Source: Commensalibacter nepenthis
Lineage (GTDB): Bacteria; Pseudomonadota; Alphaproteobacteria; Acetobacterales; Acetobacteraceae
Direction of reading: 5' to 3'
Assembly (NCBI RefSeq): GCF_029953305.1
Contig: NZ_JASBAN010000001.1
Location: 893,501 to 957,500 of the forward strand
DNA: 64,000 nt
Shown here: positions 9,349 through 20,282 of the stretch, one piece after another
Layout of the letters: every line of letters begins with the position of its first letter
Position numbering within the stretch: the stretch's first letter is position 1
Made by a program: the position numbers and the translations under genes
The notes under the pieces: model-generated
What the model was told of the DNA's origin: nothing
Seen by the model: only the letters and a program-made list of their open reading frames with translations
Databases searched by the model: none

Positions 9349-9795
9349 ATGATTAATATTACTAATATAAAACTATCAACTAATAGAGCATTCTTGGGTG
9401 TAACAAATAATATCCGTGCGATTGCTTTTGATTATACAGCCACATCCATTTTAATTTTTGCGTATTTTGATACAAAACCAACAGAAGATGATTATGAAGT
9501 CATCAATTGTGCTGTAACTGAAATACTTGCCGATTTCCCTGAATTTCTATCCCAAGAAATTATTCTAACACAAACCAATACCCCAATAGGCACGTTAAAT
9601 GCTTATAAAGGGATGGATCTTTGTAAGGTAAAGCCTTTTAGTCTAAACGATTATAGTTATCTTCTAAACGCACAATATCATCCTCATTTAGATAAGAACC
9701 GGATTGTATTTCAATTACAACCAACGGAATACGTCCCGGATTTGTCAAACGATGTAGTGTTCCAACAGGTAAATAAATACTTTCGTTTTCTTTGA
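9349..9795 (+). CDS. Hypothetical protein, 3' part antisense to manC
   Basis: A 148-codon open frame. Residues 1 to about 95 look like a genuine small cytoplasmic protein: an N-terminal segment (GVTNNIRAIAFDY), then a strand (ILIFAYFDTKPTEDDYE) and a helix (INCAVTEILADFPEF). From memory this pattern resembles small proteins sometimes annotated as colicin- or toxin-immunity-like, but I cannot confirm a family. From about residue 97 the frame runs antisense through the last 158 bases of manC, which is more strongly supported, so the tail is probably read-through into that gene after loss of an original stop. No Shine-Dalgarno is visible before the ATG at 9349. It may be a truncated or decaying gene. 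Confidence 0.4.
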   Translation: MINITNIKLSTNRAFLGVTNNIRAIAFDYTATSILIFAYFDTKPTEDDYEVINCAVTEILADFPEFLSQEIILTQTNTPIGTLNAYKGMDLCKVKPFSLNDYSYLLNAQYHPHLDKNRIVFQLQPTEYVPDLSNDVVFQQVNKYFRFL

Positions 9796-11059
9796 CTAAA
9801 ATGACCTCTGAATCTCGCGTAACCTCAGCAACTCCAGAAACAACAACCCAATGCTCTGAACGATGGTAATGTTTTTGCAAAGAAAGCTGCGCACCTTCAT
9901 TCACGACCAGCTGTTTGACTTGAAAACGATGTCCACTTGCCAATGTCTCATAATATCCCCACGGGCGATAGCAACGTGTGTGTGCAAAGGCTTCTTTTTG
10001 CTTTGCCAAAGTCAGTTTTTCAACAATTTTCTTTACATCTTGAGATTTATGGCGATCTGTTACTAAAACCGCATCCTTGGTAACGACAACGACAACGTTA
10101 TCAAGACCATTCACCGCAGCAACCATATCATCTGAACGGATATAGCTATTTTGCGTATTCTCAAGAAAGACATTGCCTATGGCAACATTCCCTCCATCAT
10201 CTTTTGCGCCGATGTCCCACAAGCCGTTCCAGCTACCAATATCAGACCATGTCAAATCCGCAGCAATCACCAGCATTTTTTCTGTTTTTTCAGCAATTGC
10301 ATAATCGATAGATATATCAGGAACCTTTTCAAAATCCTCTAATTGAATACGTTCAAAATATAAATCCGTTTTACGGTTCCGAATGGCAAGTTTGATACTA
10401 GACAAAAGGTCTGGCGTATAATTTGCCATTTCCTGCAACATCGTTTTTGCAGAAAAAACAAACATTCCTGAATTCCATAAATATTGTCCAGAATCCAACA
10501 TCTGAGCTGCACGCTGATAATCGGGTTTCTCTGTAAAAGCCTTTACAGAAAAAGCATGTTGGGCATCTTGAATCTTATCTCCTTTTTGAATATATCCATA
10601 CCCTGTTTCTGGTCGCGTTGGTTGAATACCAAAAGTAATAATATTGCCTTGTTGGGCTAGTAATGCAGCCTCTTCAACCAATTGAATTAAACGTTCAGTT
10701 TCCTGAACAACTGCATCCGCTGCCATAACCCAAAGAATATAATCTGGACTTTCTTCTTCCACCAAAAAACTAGCAGCAGCAATAGCTGGAGCAGAATTCC
10801 TGCCAACTGGTTCTAGTACAATACGTGCTTTTTCAATACCAATCTCACGCAATTGTTCAGCAATTAAAAAACGATGATCGTTATTACAAACAACAATTGG
10901 GTCTGTGAATAAAGACCCAATTGCTCTTAATGCTGTATCTTGCAGCATTGAATTTTCAGATAATAATGGCCATAATTGCTTAGGAAAACTGGCTCGGGAG
11001 ACAGGCCACAAACGACTACCCGTTCCACCTGATAAAATTACTGGAACAATTTTAATCAT
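9638..11059 (-). CDS. manC: Mannose-1-phosphate guanylyltransferase / mannose-6-phosphate isomerase
   Basis: A 473-residue bifunctional type II enzyme. The N-terminal nucleotidyltransferase makes GDP-mannose from mannose-1-phosphate and GTP (PVILSGGTGSRLWPVSR signature with FPKQ; later FTEKPD and WNSGMFVF). The C-terminal cupin domain isomerises fructose-6-phosphate and mannose-6-phosphate (RPWGYYE, QLSLQKHYHRSEHWVVVSG, YLPVGTLHRLTNPG). The ATG at 11059 follows GGAACT; an ATG five codons upstream at 11074 is the alternative. GDP-mannose feeds exopolysaccharide, LPS and polyprenyl-phosphate mannose, which fits the Dpm1-like and PMT-like genes 3-6 kb away. Its 3' end overlaps the hypothetical ORF on the opposite strand. 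Confidence 0.93.
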   Translation of the reverse strand: MIKIVPVILSGGTGSRLWPVSRASFPKQLWPLLSENSMLQDTALRAIGSLFTDPIVVCNNDHRFLIAEQLREIGIEKARIVLEPVGRNSAPAIAAASFLVEEESPDYILWVMAADAVVQETERLIQLVEEAALLAQQGNIITFGIQPTRPETGYGYIQKGDKIQDAQHAFSVKAFTEKPDYQRAAQMLDSGQYLWNSGMFVFSAKTMLQEMANYTPDLLSSIKLAIRNRKTDLYFERIQLEDFEKVPDISIDYAIAEKTEKMLVIAADLTWSDIGSWNGLWDIGAKDDGGNVAIGNVFLENTQNSYIRSDDMVAAVNGLDNVVVVVTKDAVLVTDRHKSQDVKKIVEKLTLAKQKEAFAHTRCYRPWGYYETLASGHRFQVKQLVVNEGAQLSLQKHYHRSEHWVVVSGVAEVTRDSEVILVKENESIYLPVGTLHRLTNPGRIPLVVIEIQSGSYLNEDDIVRLEDNYNRLD

Positions 11060-11118
11060 TTCAGTTCCGCGCATCCTATGCCCCCTTGCCTCATTTTCCT
11101 AAGCTATATCGAAACTTA

Positions 11119-11412
11119 TTAAGCCTCATCCATTTGGCTGTTCGTCCGTTTTCTTAATTCTTTGCCTGTCTTAAAAAAAGGAACATATTTTTCATGAACT
11201 TCTACAGCATCGCCTGTTCTAGGGTTACGACCAGTACGTGCTTTGCGATTTTTCACAAAAAAAGCACCGAAACCGCGCAACTCTACTCTTCCACCTTGTG
11301 CCAGAGAAGTTCCAATTTCATCGAAAATAGTGGAAACAATCAAATCAATATCTTTAATTAATAAATTTGGATGTGCTGCTGCAATCTCTAAAATAAGTTC
11401 AGATTTAGTCAT
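11119..11412 (-). CDS. ihfB: Integration host factor subunit beta
   Basis: A 97-residue DNA-bending protein of the HU/IHF family. It has the N-terminal dimerisation helices ([17 protein letters not shown]), the [11 protein letters not shown] core, the DNA-intercalating arm with proline in [10 protein letters not shown], and the C-terminal FKTGKELR. The VELRGFGAF stretch and the acidic tail are typical of the IHF beta chain rather than HU. It lies 29 bases downstream of sppA on the same strand, an arrangement common in Alphaproteobacteria. Confidence 0.92.
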   Translation of the reverse strand: MTKSELILEIAAAHPNLLIKDIDLIVSTIFDEIGTSLAQGGRVELRGFGAFFVKNRKARTGRNPRTGDAVEVHEKYVPFFKTGKELRKRTNSQMDEA

Positions 11413-11441
11413 TTAATTTATACCCGTTTTTATAATTTTGC

Positions 11442-12380
11442 CTAAGGTTTCCAAATTGCTATCGCACCATCAAGATTTTCATGATCGTTATACACCACTT
11501 GGTGCATGAAACCATTCACAGAATCCCCTAATGTTTCACCTACAAATCTAGAAAACCATTTAGAAGGTTTCTTATTCTTTAATTCTATTACTTTGATATC
11601 AGATGATAATTTTGAATAATGAATTAACCATTTCTTAGCATCTTGTTCTGTGCCGATTTGATCAATCAATCCATTTTTAACTGCTTGCTGACCACTATAT
11701 GGACGACCATCGCCAAGTTCCCTCACTTTTGCAATATCCATATGCCTTCCCTCAGCGACCATCCCAACGAATTGATCATAAAAATTTTCAATCAGTCCTT
11801 GCAACATCTCACGACCTTGCGAAGAAAGTGGCTTAACCATAGAAGGTTGACCTTTTAACGGACCAGAAACCAATTGATCGACATTAATTCCAACTTTGCC
11901 CAACAATCCTGAGATGTCAGGAGCCTGCATAATAACACCAATCGATCCCGTTAATGTCGAATTGAGCGCAAAAATGCGATTAGCAGGTACAGAGATCATA
12001 TAACCAGCCGAAGCTGCAACACCTCCCATACTCACCACCACTGGTTTTTTCTTGGCAAAATGCATGATCGCGTCATGCAATTGCTCACCACCCGTGACGG
12101 CTCCACCAGGACTATTGACACATAAAATCAACCCTTTAACAGATTTATCCGCCAAAGCATCATCAATCAACTTAACCTGTTTAGAAACATCAGAACCAAT
12201 AATACCTTCGATCTTTAATTTTACTAAATGATCTGTATTTCGTCCCATTTTAAACAAAGACGAACCCGCAACAATTGTTACGATGGATACAATAAATACA
12301 ACACATGCAATACAACGCCACAAAACCAACTTTCGTCGGATTTTTTGACGTTCTAATAACAAATCACTTTCTATCTGCAT
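11442..12380 (-). CDS. sppA: Signal peptide peptidase SppA (S49 family, short form)
   Basis: A 312-residue membrane-anchored serine protease that degrades signal peptides left after export. One N-terminal membrane helix (residues about 17-42) precedes the S49 domain. The strand LILCVNSPGGAVTGGEQL is the oxyanion/Gly-rich region. The nucleophile serine is in GGVAASAGYMIS and is followed by TLTGSIGVI. The length corresponds to the short, single-domain 36-kDa form that works as an oligomer. Cytoplasmic N-terminus and periplasmic active site are expected. It is transcribed together with ihfB. Confidence 0.93.
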   Translation of the reverse strand: MQIESDLLLERQKIRRKLVLWRCIACVVFIVSIVTIVAGSSLFKMGRNTDHLVKLKIEGIIGSDVSKQVKLIDDALADKSVKGLILCVNSPGGAVTGGEQLHDAIMHFAKKKPVVVSMGGVAASAGYMISVPANRIFALNSTLTGSIGVIMQAPDISGLLGKVGINVDQLVSGPLKGQPSMVKPLSSQGREMLQGLIENFYDQFVGMVAEGRHMDIAKVRELGDGRPYSGQQAVKNGLIDQIGTEQDAKKWLIHYSKLSSDIKVIELKNKKPSKWFSRFVGETLGDSVNGFMHQVVYNDHENLDGAIAIWKP

Positions 12381-12475
12381 TTATCAAAGTATCCCATCAC
12401 AAACAAGCCATCATTTAATAATCTTAAAGACTGGATATATAGTTACCCAAACTTGTAGTGTCAAAAGAATATTGC

Positions 12476-12925
12476 TTAATCTTCTTTACGACTTCTACGA
12501 TTACGCACATTGTTTTTACTACTAATCACATTTTTACGACCCAACCCAATTTCACGAGCTAAATTAGACCTACGCTCTGCATAATTTGGTGCCACCATAG
12601 GATAATCCGCAGGTAAATTCCAACGTTAACGATATTGTTCTGGCGTTAACCCATAAGCACTTTGAATATGACGCTTTAACATTTTGAGCTTTTTCCCATC
12701 CTCTAGACAAATGATATAATCCGGGAAAACGGAACGTTTTATGGGAACAACAGGTTGCAGCTTTTCTGTATCAGAACCATTCTTATCTATCGAACTTAAC
12801 GTTTGATAAATTTGTCTGATTAATTCTGGCAATTGGTCAGAGCCAACCGAATTATTTGATATATGAGAGGAAACTACTTTAACGGTCAGCTCCAACAATG
12901 ATAAATTTTTTTCTTCTAATTCCAT
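12476..12925 (-). pseudogene. mucR: MucR/Ros-type regulator interrupted by an in-frame TAA
   Basis: The first 99 codons (12925 to 12629) encode the N-terminus and zinc-finger region of a Ros/MucR regulator (YIICLEDGKKLKMLKRHI, then GLTPEQYR). A TAA at 12626-12628 stops the frame. Directly after it, in the same frame, the conserved family C-terminus continues ([20 protein letters not shown], then [11 protein letters not shown]) to a TAA at 12476-12478. The stop replaces the residue that is usually Ala, Glu or Lys between YR and the KW/RW pair. An intact gene would be about 149 residues, the usual size. The truncated protein loses the C-terminal part of the DNA-binding domain. True nonsense mutation, sequencing error or stop readthrough are all possible. 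Confidence 0.85.
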
Positions 12926-13202
12926 ATTATATTATCCAAAATATCACACTAAATATTTGAATTTCATTTAAAAAATTTAAATAAAATTATATAATAAATA
13001 CTCTTTTTACTATATATTACCGATAACAGTTTTAACATTATTTCAAATATTTACTATATAAAATTATAAAAAAATTAATGAACCCTGTATAATACTCATG
13101 ACCTTAAATAAAACTTTGAAAATATTTTATTTTATGTTTATGCCATAAAAATTAAAAGTAATTTAAACAAATAATAATAACTTTAACAAAGGTTTAACAG
13201 TC

Positions 13203-13340
13203 ATGTTTCAAGTAAAAATAATTTCTATTGTATGTATTCTCGGTTTATTTGTTTTGACAAGTTGTACTAAAAACAACAATAAACATCAATATGTAAACGG
13301 ATCATATTTACAAATAGGCTCTGGGGGATCATTACGATAA
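13203..13340 (+). CDS. Tiny lipoprotein (45 residues)
   Basis: A short ORF with ATG at 13203 and AAAGG about 13 bases upstream. The N-terminus MFQVKIIS is followed by a hydrophobic stretch and a lipobox LTSC with cysteine at residue 21. The mature peptide would be only about 25 residues, polar, with Asn-rich KNNNKHQ and a glycine/serine-rich end. Size and layout resemble entericidin-type or other small envelope lipoproteins, but I see no specific family match. It lies alone in the 627-base gap between mucR and rplU. Confidence 0.6.
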   Translation: MFQVKIISIVCILGLFVLTSCTKNNNKHQYVNGSYLQIGSGGSLR

Positions 13341-13426
13341 GTCTTGCTGAATAATTAAAATTATATAATAAACCATCAAAACACTATGAATAAATTGAAA
13401 AAAAACAAAAAATATTGACTTAACGA

Positions 13427-13455
13427 TTGACTTTTTAGCTAAAAAATATGATATA
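13427..13455 (+). promoter_or_regulatory. Probable promoter of rplU-rpmA
   Basis: A sigma-70-like -35 TTGACT (13427-13432) and -10 GATATA (13450-13455) are separated by exactly 17 bases, about 97 bases before rplU. A second TTGACT lies at 13415-13420. Inferred by eye only. Confidence 0.45.
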
Positions 13456-13552
13456 AACTTGAAATTCAGATCAAATCTTCTGAAACGAATTATAACAAAA
13501 AGAAATTCTGTAACTGTTATTACAAGAATTTGACATCTATAGAGAGTTTATA

Positions 13553-13855
13553 ATGTTTGCAATTATCCGCACGGGTGGAAAACAATATCGCGTTACTCCT
13601 GATATGGTATTAAAAGTTGAAAAACTTGATGTCGAAGCAGGAAGCACTGTAACTTTTTCTGATGTATTGGCTGTTGATGGTACCATTGGTGTCCCAACTG
13701 TGGCTGGTGCTTCTGTAAAAGCAACCGTGATCGCGCAAGATCGCTTAAAGAAAGTCATCATCTTTAAAAAACGCCGTCGCCAAAACAGCCGTCGTAAAAA
13801 TGGGCATCGTCAACCTGTAACAGTTTTGCGCATTACCGAAATTAATGCTGCGTAA
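13553..13855 (+). CDS. rplU: 50S ribosomal protein L21
   Basis: This 100-residue ribosomal protein binds 23S rRNA together with L20. It begins [17 protein letters not shown], the family signature, and contains [20 protein letters not shown], the basic RNA-binding stretch, with the C-terminal VLRITEI. It is the first gene of the rplU-rpmA pair, 44 bases before rpmA. Confidence 0.97.
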   Translation: MFAIIRTGGKQYRVTPDMVLKVEKLDVEAGSTVTFSDVLAVDGTIGVPTVAGASVKATVIAQDRLKKVIIFKKRRRQNSRRKNGHRQPVTVLRITEINAA

Positions 13856-13899
13856 TTCATAAACCTATTCAATATTGATTTTAAAACAGGAGATAAATC

Positions 13900-14169
13900 A
13901 TGGCACATAAAAAAGCAGGCGGTTCCTCCAGAAACGGGCGCGACACAGAAGGTCGTCGTCTTGGAGTGAAAAAGTTTGGTGGACAATCTGTTATCGCTGG
14001 TAACATCATTGTGCGTCAACGCGGAACAAAAATCAAACCAGGCGCAAATGTTGGTCTAGGTCGTGATCACACAATTTTTGCCCTTGTTGATGGCAATGTA
14101 CGTTTTGATAGCCGCAACAAAGGAAACGTTACTGTTTCCGTAGAAACACTAGCAAACGCTGCTGAATAA
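13900..14169 (+). CDS. rpmA: 50S ribosomal protein L27
   Basis: This 89-residue protein sits near the peptidyl-transferase centre. The start [20 protein letters not shown] is the classical L27 N-terminus without a cleaved leader, and [20 protein letters not shown] follows. AGGAGA lies upstream of the ATG. It is the second gene after rplU; a hairpin then separates it from obgE. Confidence 0.98.
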   Translation: MAHKKAGGSSRNGRDTEGRRLGVKKFGGQSVIAGNIIVRQRGTKIKPGANVGLGRDHTIFALVDGNVRFDSRNKGNVTVSVETLANAAE

Positions 14170-14205
14170 AACAATCATTGACCTTTTGGGGTCTATGTTA
14201 TTCAA

Positions 14206-14238
14206 TAAAGGGTCGATTCGTTTTGAATCGACCCTTTA
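14206..14238 (+). terminator. Hairpin between rpmA and obgE
   Basis: A 14-bp perfect inverted repeat (14206-14219 with 14225-14238) and a 5-base loop lie 37 bases after rpmA and end 22 bases before obgE, followed by a short T-rich tract. It may end most ribosomal-protein transcripts while letting some read through into obgE-proB. Confidence 0.7.
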
Positions 14239-14257
14239 TATTTTAAGGTATAGATAA

Positions 14258-16417
<2,160 letters not shown>

Positions 16418-16443
<26 letters not shown>

Positions 16444-17023
16444 GTTCTGCGCGACGACGCTGATGTGATTCCTCTTGCCTCTCCTCTCTGGCAGATTTGG
16501 GTGGAGGATCATAGACGCGTTCCTCTCTTCTTACTGGAACGGGAGGTCTTTCTTGAACTGGTTCAACAGGTCGCGTTCTTGCCCGATTATCTGTTACAAC
16601 ATCTGGTGCATCATGATATACTGCTGTTTTTGAAGCCACCCCAACGGGGGCTGATTCAGCTTGTGATGGCGGATCAAAACAGGTTGGATTGCTTTTCGTT
16701 AAAGGCACCGCAGAGTAATATTCAGGAGAATTTGTAGATTTTCTTTCTCTTACTGTGTTTTCCTCACGAACTGCTTCCCTTTCAGGCATTGGGACAGGTT
16801 GTAATTTGAACTCCAACCGTTCACGAGCATCGGGTATCCGTTTTAACAATACGCGTAACTGGGCTTGGATATCCTCCATCTGATGATCCAAATACGTTAA
16901 ACGACTTTTTAACCCAAAAACGGAAAAAGGCATTAATAAAAAACAGAGCCCAAAAATGACAACAACGCCAACAATGACAAGTTGTAACCACCAAGGAATC
17001 CATTCTGGAAAAAAAAGCGCCAT
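16418..17023 (-). CDS. Membrane-anchored hypothetical protein with proline/arginine-rich tail
   Basis: A 201-residue protein with one N-terminal membrane helix (about residues 10-35). A short coiled-coil-like segment follows (SRLTYLDHQMEDIQAQLRVL), then a long low-complexity tail rich in Pro, Arg and Glu (for example PVRREERVYDPPPKSA), probably disordered. The cytoplasmic tail is the bulk of the protein. I do not recognise a named family. Its 3' end overlaps the end of proB by 26 bases on the opposite strand, so transcription of the two collides. Confidence 0.7.
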
Positions 17024-17127
17024 AATCTATTCCAGCTATCTAACTTACAAATGTTTAAAAATATTCTTGAAATAATGAATGAATTTATCAATTTTAAGGA
17101 AATTGTCAAAATTTCCTTTTATATTCA

Positions 17128-17388
17128 TTACATTCCTAATGCGCGACGATAAATATCAAAAAGCGTTTCTTGTTCTTCAATTTCAGAAGGTTCTTTTTTA
17201 CGCGCACTGATGATACGACGAACTACTGGAACATCAAATCCTGCGGATTTGGCTTCGGCATAAATATCTTTAATATCATTCGCCAATCCTTTACGCTCTT
17301 CCTCTAGACGTTCTATACGTTCAATGATACTCCGCAAACGGTCTGCTGCGATTCCGCCTACTTCTGGTGTTTTTTCAAATTCAGTCAT
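17128..17388 (-). CDS. gapR: Nucleoid-associated protein GapR (DUF2312/UPF0335)
   Basis: An 86-residue protein closely matching the alphaproteobacterial DUF2312 family. It has the central helix (RLRSIIERIERLEEERKGLA), the NDIKDIYAEAKSAGFD motif, the VVRRIISARKKEPSE stretch, and the C-terminal ETLFDIYRRALG. In Caulobacter GapR clamps overtwisted DNA ahead of polymerases and replication forks and is needed for chromosome replication. It is likely monocistronic here; the 281-base gap between it and zwf must contain both divergent promoters. Confidence 0.92.
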   Translation of the reverse strand: MTEFEKTPEVGGIAADRLRSIIERIERLEEERKGLANDIKDIYAEAKSAGFDVPVVRRIISARKKEPSEIEEQETLFDIYRRALGM

Positions 17389-17669
17389 TTTAAATCCTAT
17401 CTTTTTATGTAGTCAAATATTGACTATTATATATATTGCATTACGCAATCCTTTTGATATGGTCAATTATTTGATGCATTATTATTTTAACAAATAATAA
17501 TTAAAAGTTTGAAAAAAAAAAATATCATATTAAGCTAACGCTAAATCATGATAATTAGTCGAACTGATTATTCAATGATAGATTTATATTTTTATATAGT
17601 TTTTTACCAAGTATATTTTTACACAAAGTCATACGACTAAACATAATAATCTGAAAGGTTAACTTTTTT

Positions 17670-19142
17670 ATGGAAAAGCCAAACTCCTATTCACCATTTG
17701 ATTTTATCATATTTGGTGCAACGGGCGATTTAACAACTCGGAAATTATTACCTGCATTATATTATCGCTTTCTTGATAACCAACTTCCTGGCAATACACG
17801 TATTATCGGTACCGCACGCTCGCCGTTAAGTGACGAAGATTTCAGAAATCGCGCACGTGATGGATTAAACCAATTTATTCGTGAAGAGGATCGCACTCCT
17901 GAAAAAATAGAAGATTTCGTAAAACATATTTATTATGTCAGTTTAGATGGTGCTGATCCTAATGGTAAATGGGCTGATATTGAAAAATTATTAAATTCAG
18001 ACCAAGCAAACGCAATTCGTATTTTTTACTTTGCTACAGCCCCGCGCCTCTATGGTGATATTTGTGATAATTTATCCAATCACAAATTACTTACAAAGAC
18101 AACGCGTGTTGTCTTGGAAAAACCTATTGGCACCTCACTAGAGACTGCAGAAGAAATTAATAGTCGTGTTGGTAAACATCTCCCTGAAAATCACATCTTC
18201 CGTATTGATCATTATTTAGGCAAAGAAACCGTTCAAAATATTTTGGCGTTACGTTTTGCTAACCCTGTTTTTGAACGTTTATGGAATTCCGATTCCATTG
18301 ACTATGTTGAAATCACTGCTGCTGAAACCGTCGGCGTAGGCAACCGTGGTGGATATTACGACGGTGCAGGTGCATTACGTGATATGGTGCAAAATCATCT
18401 GTTGCAAGTGCTGTGTATGGTTGCAATGGATCCACCTATTTCTTTGAATGCTGATGATTTGCGCAATGAAAAATTAAAAGTCCTGCGCTCCTTAAAACCT
18501 ATGACTGATGAAATGATTCAAACAGATACAGTCAGAGGTCAATATACAGCTAATACCGTTGATGGAGAGGCAGTCCCTAGTTACTTAGAAGAACTTCAAA
18601 AAGACAAAAGCAATACAGAAACGTTTGTTGCCATCAAAGCGCAAATTAATACATCACGTTGGACGGGTGTTCCTTTTTACTTAAGAACAGGCAAAAGATT
18701 GGCTGAAAAAACAAGTGAAATTGTTATTCAGTTTAAAAAATCTGCTTGGTCTTTATTTCCTACCGCTTCCGAACCAAATCGTTTGCATATTCGTATTCAA
18801 CCCGATGAGGGTGTTTCCTTATCTATGCAAGTCAAAGACCCAAGCAAATCTCATACCAGCTTACGCAGCACCTCTATTGATATTGCATTCTCACCTGCGT
18901 TTCATATTCGTTATCCAGATTCTTATGAAGGTCTCATCATGGACGCTGTTAGAGGCGATCCATTATTATTTATTCGTCGTGACGAAGTGGATGCCGCATG
19001 GAAATGGATCGAACCTATTCTTGATGGATGGGCACGAGAAATCATTCCTATGTCTCAATATAAAGCTGGCACTTGGGGACCCCAAGAATCAGAACAACTA
19101 TTAGCAAGAGACGGTCATGTTTGGCATGAAAACATAACTTAA
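17670..19142 (+). CDS. zwf: Glucose-6-phosphate 1-dehydrogenase
   Basis: This 490-residue enzyme oxidises glucose-6-phosphate to 6-phosphogluconolactone, the entry to the pentose phosphate and Entner-Doudoroff routes that dominate sugar use in acetic acid bacteria. It has FGATGDLTTRKLLPALY (NADP binding), the substrate/catalytic signature RIDHYLGKETVQN, and the C-terminal dehydrogenase domain with RTGKRL and WIEPILDGW. AAAGGT lies upstream of the ATG. The next gene follows after 6 bases, so it probably heads a transcript with 19149-19625 and petA. Confidence 0.97.
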   Translation: MEKPNSYSPFDFIIFGATGDLTTRKLLPALYYRFLDNQLPGNTRIIGTARSPLSDEDFRNRARDGLNQFIREEDRTPEKIEDFVKHIYYVSLDGADPNGKWADIEKLLNSDQANAIRIFYFATAPRLYGDICDNLSNHKLLTKTTRVVLEKPIGTSLETAEEINSRVGKHLPENHIFRIDHYLGKETVQNILALRFANPVFERLWNSDSIDYVEITAAETVGVGNRGGYYDGAGALRDMVQNHLLQVLCMVAMDPPISLNADDLRNEKLKVLRSLKPMTDEMIQTDTVRGQYTANTVDGEAVPSYLEELQKDKSNTETFVAIKAQINTSRWTGVPFYLRTGKRLAEKTSEIVIQFKKSAWSLFPTASEPNRLHIRIQPDEGVSLSMQVKDPSKSHTSLRSTSIDIAFSPAFHIRYPDSYEGLIMDAVRGDPLLFIRRDEVDAAWKWIEPILDGWAREIIPMSQYKAGTWGPQESEQLLARDGHVWHENIT

Positions 19143-19148
19143 TTCCTG

Positions 19149-19625
19149 ATGCCTCAATTGTCTGATAACAATCAAGAGCCTATCAAACAAAAGGAAAATT
19201 CTCCTCGTTTGACAGGCAAACCATATCGTTCTATGAAGCGCAGAATCATTCAGCGTGTTATTTTTGCGCTACTTTTTTCTGCAGGGGTTATTGGTGCCCA
19301 AGAAATGGGATGGTTAAATAATATTTCACGCCAATGGATTAAACAAAAAGTTAACTGGATGGATAATAAGCAAGTTACTCAGTATTTACGCACTGTGATT
19401 ACTGATAACCAGTTAACCCAAACATCAATACACTGTCTTGTTTTCGTTATTAATAACGATACAGGCGGAGAAACGGTCAATATGCAAGTCAGAGAGCAAC
19501 ATAATAACAGCTGTTCTGAGACACGACCTGATTTTCCTTTATTATTTACCTTTCGTGTCAATCGAAGCAATGGTAATATACAAGTCGATAAGGGATCCCC
19601 TAATCACTTTTATCCTATTCATTAA
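19149..19625 (+). CDS. Hypothetical small membrane-anchored protein
   Basis: A 158-residue protein with a basic N-terminal region (about residues 1-35), one hydrophobic segment (VIFALLFSAGVIGAQEMGW) and a polar C-terminal domain of about 100 residues with two cysteines (HCLVF and NSCSE). It looks anchored to the inner membrane with the C-terminal domain outside. No family recognised. It starts six bases after zwf and ends 27 bases before petA, so it is probably transcribed with both. Confidence 0.65.
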   Translation: MPQLSDNNQEPIKQKENSPRLTGKPYRSMKRRIIQRVIFALLFSAGVIGAQEMGWLNNISRQWIKQKVNWMDNKQVTQYLRTVITDNQLTQTSIHCLVFVINNDTGGETVNMQVREQHNNSCSETRPDFPLLFTFRVNRSNGNIQVDKGSPNHFYPIH

Positions 19626-19652
19626 AGTGCTTATTGACAAGGCTAAACCGCA

Positions 19653-20282
19653 ATGACGGACGACCCATCCACACCAACGCCTATTATATCCCCTTCCCCT
19701 AATCGTCGCAGTTTCTTACAGTTATTGACTGCCAGTTCGGTGACTGTGGGTGGCGTGATTGTGGTTTGGCCTTTTATCAACAGTCTTAATTCTCAAAACA
19801 CAACCCTTGAACAAAATTTTGTAGATATTGATATTTCTTCGTTAAAAGCAGGACAACAAATAACAGTCACGTGGCAAGGGCATCCTGTTTTCATTTTAAA
19901 TCGCCCTGCTGAAGCTCTTCAAGCATTACAAGATTCAAATCTGGTCTCTCGATTAAGAGATCCTGATAGTAAAGAATTACAACAACCCTCTTATACGCAA
20001 AATTGGCATCGTTCTATTCGCCCTGAAACCGCTGTTTTAATTGGTTCATGCACCCATTTAGGCTGTGTTCCAACATTGAAATTAGGGGCTAAATTAGGCA
20101 GTTTTTATAATTGTGCATGTCATGGTTCAAGGTTTGACTTGGCTGGACGTGTTTATAAATCTGTGCCAGCTCCTTATAATTTACCCATTCCACCTTATAC
20201 CTATTTAAAACCAAATATTATTCGTATAGGCGAAAATCCCAAAGGGCAAGAATTTGATTTTACAAAAATTAAACAACTATAA
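19653..20282 (+). CDS. petA: Rieske iron-sulfur protein (ubiquinol-cytochrome c reductase subunit)
   Basis: A 209-residue Rieske protein. A twin-arginine signal (NRRSFLQLLT) leads into a membrane anchor (about residues 25-45), and the C-terminal Rieske fold binds a 2Fe-2S cluster. The box I motif is CTHLGC. Box II reads CACHGSRFD; the usual second residue is proline (CPCHGS), so Ala here is a small departure, but the ligands Cys and His are intact. The closing GRVYKSVPAPYNLPIPPY is the conserved Pro loop. petB and petC do not follow; rnpB does. It may serve the bc1 complex from a distance or be a surplus Rieske protein. Confidence 0.88.
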   Translation: MTDDPSTPTPIISPSPNRRSFLQLLTASSVTVGGVIVVWPFINSLNSQNTTLEQNFVDIDISSLKAGQQITVTWQGHPVFILNRPAEALQALQDSNLVSRLRDPDSKELQQPSYTQNWHRSIRPETAVLIGSCTHLGCVPTLKLGAKLGSFYNCACHGSRFDLAGRVYKSVPAPYNLPIPPYTYLKPNIIRIGENPKGQEFDFTKIKQL

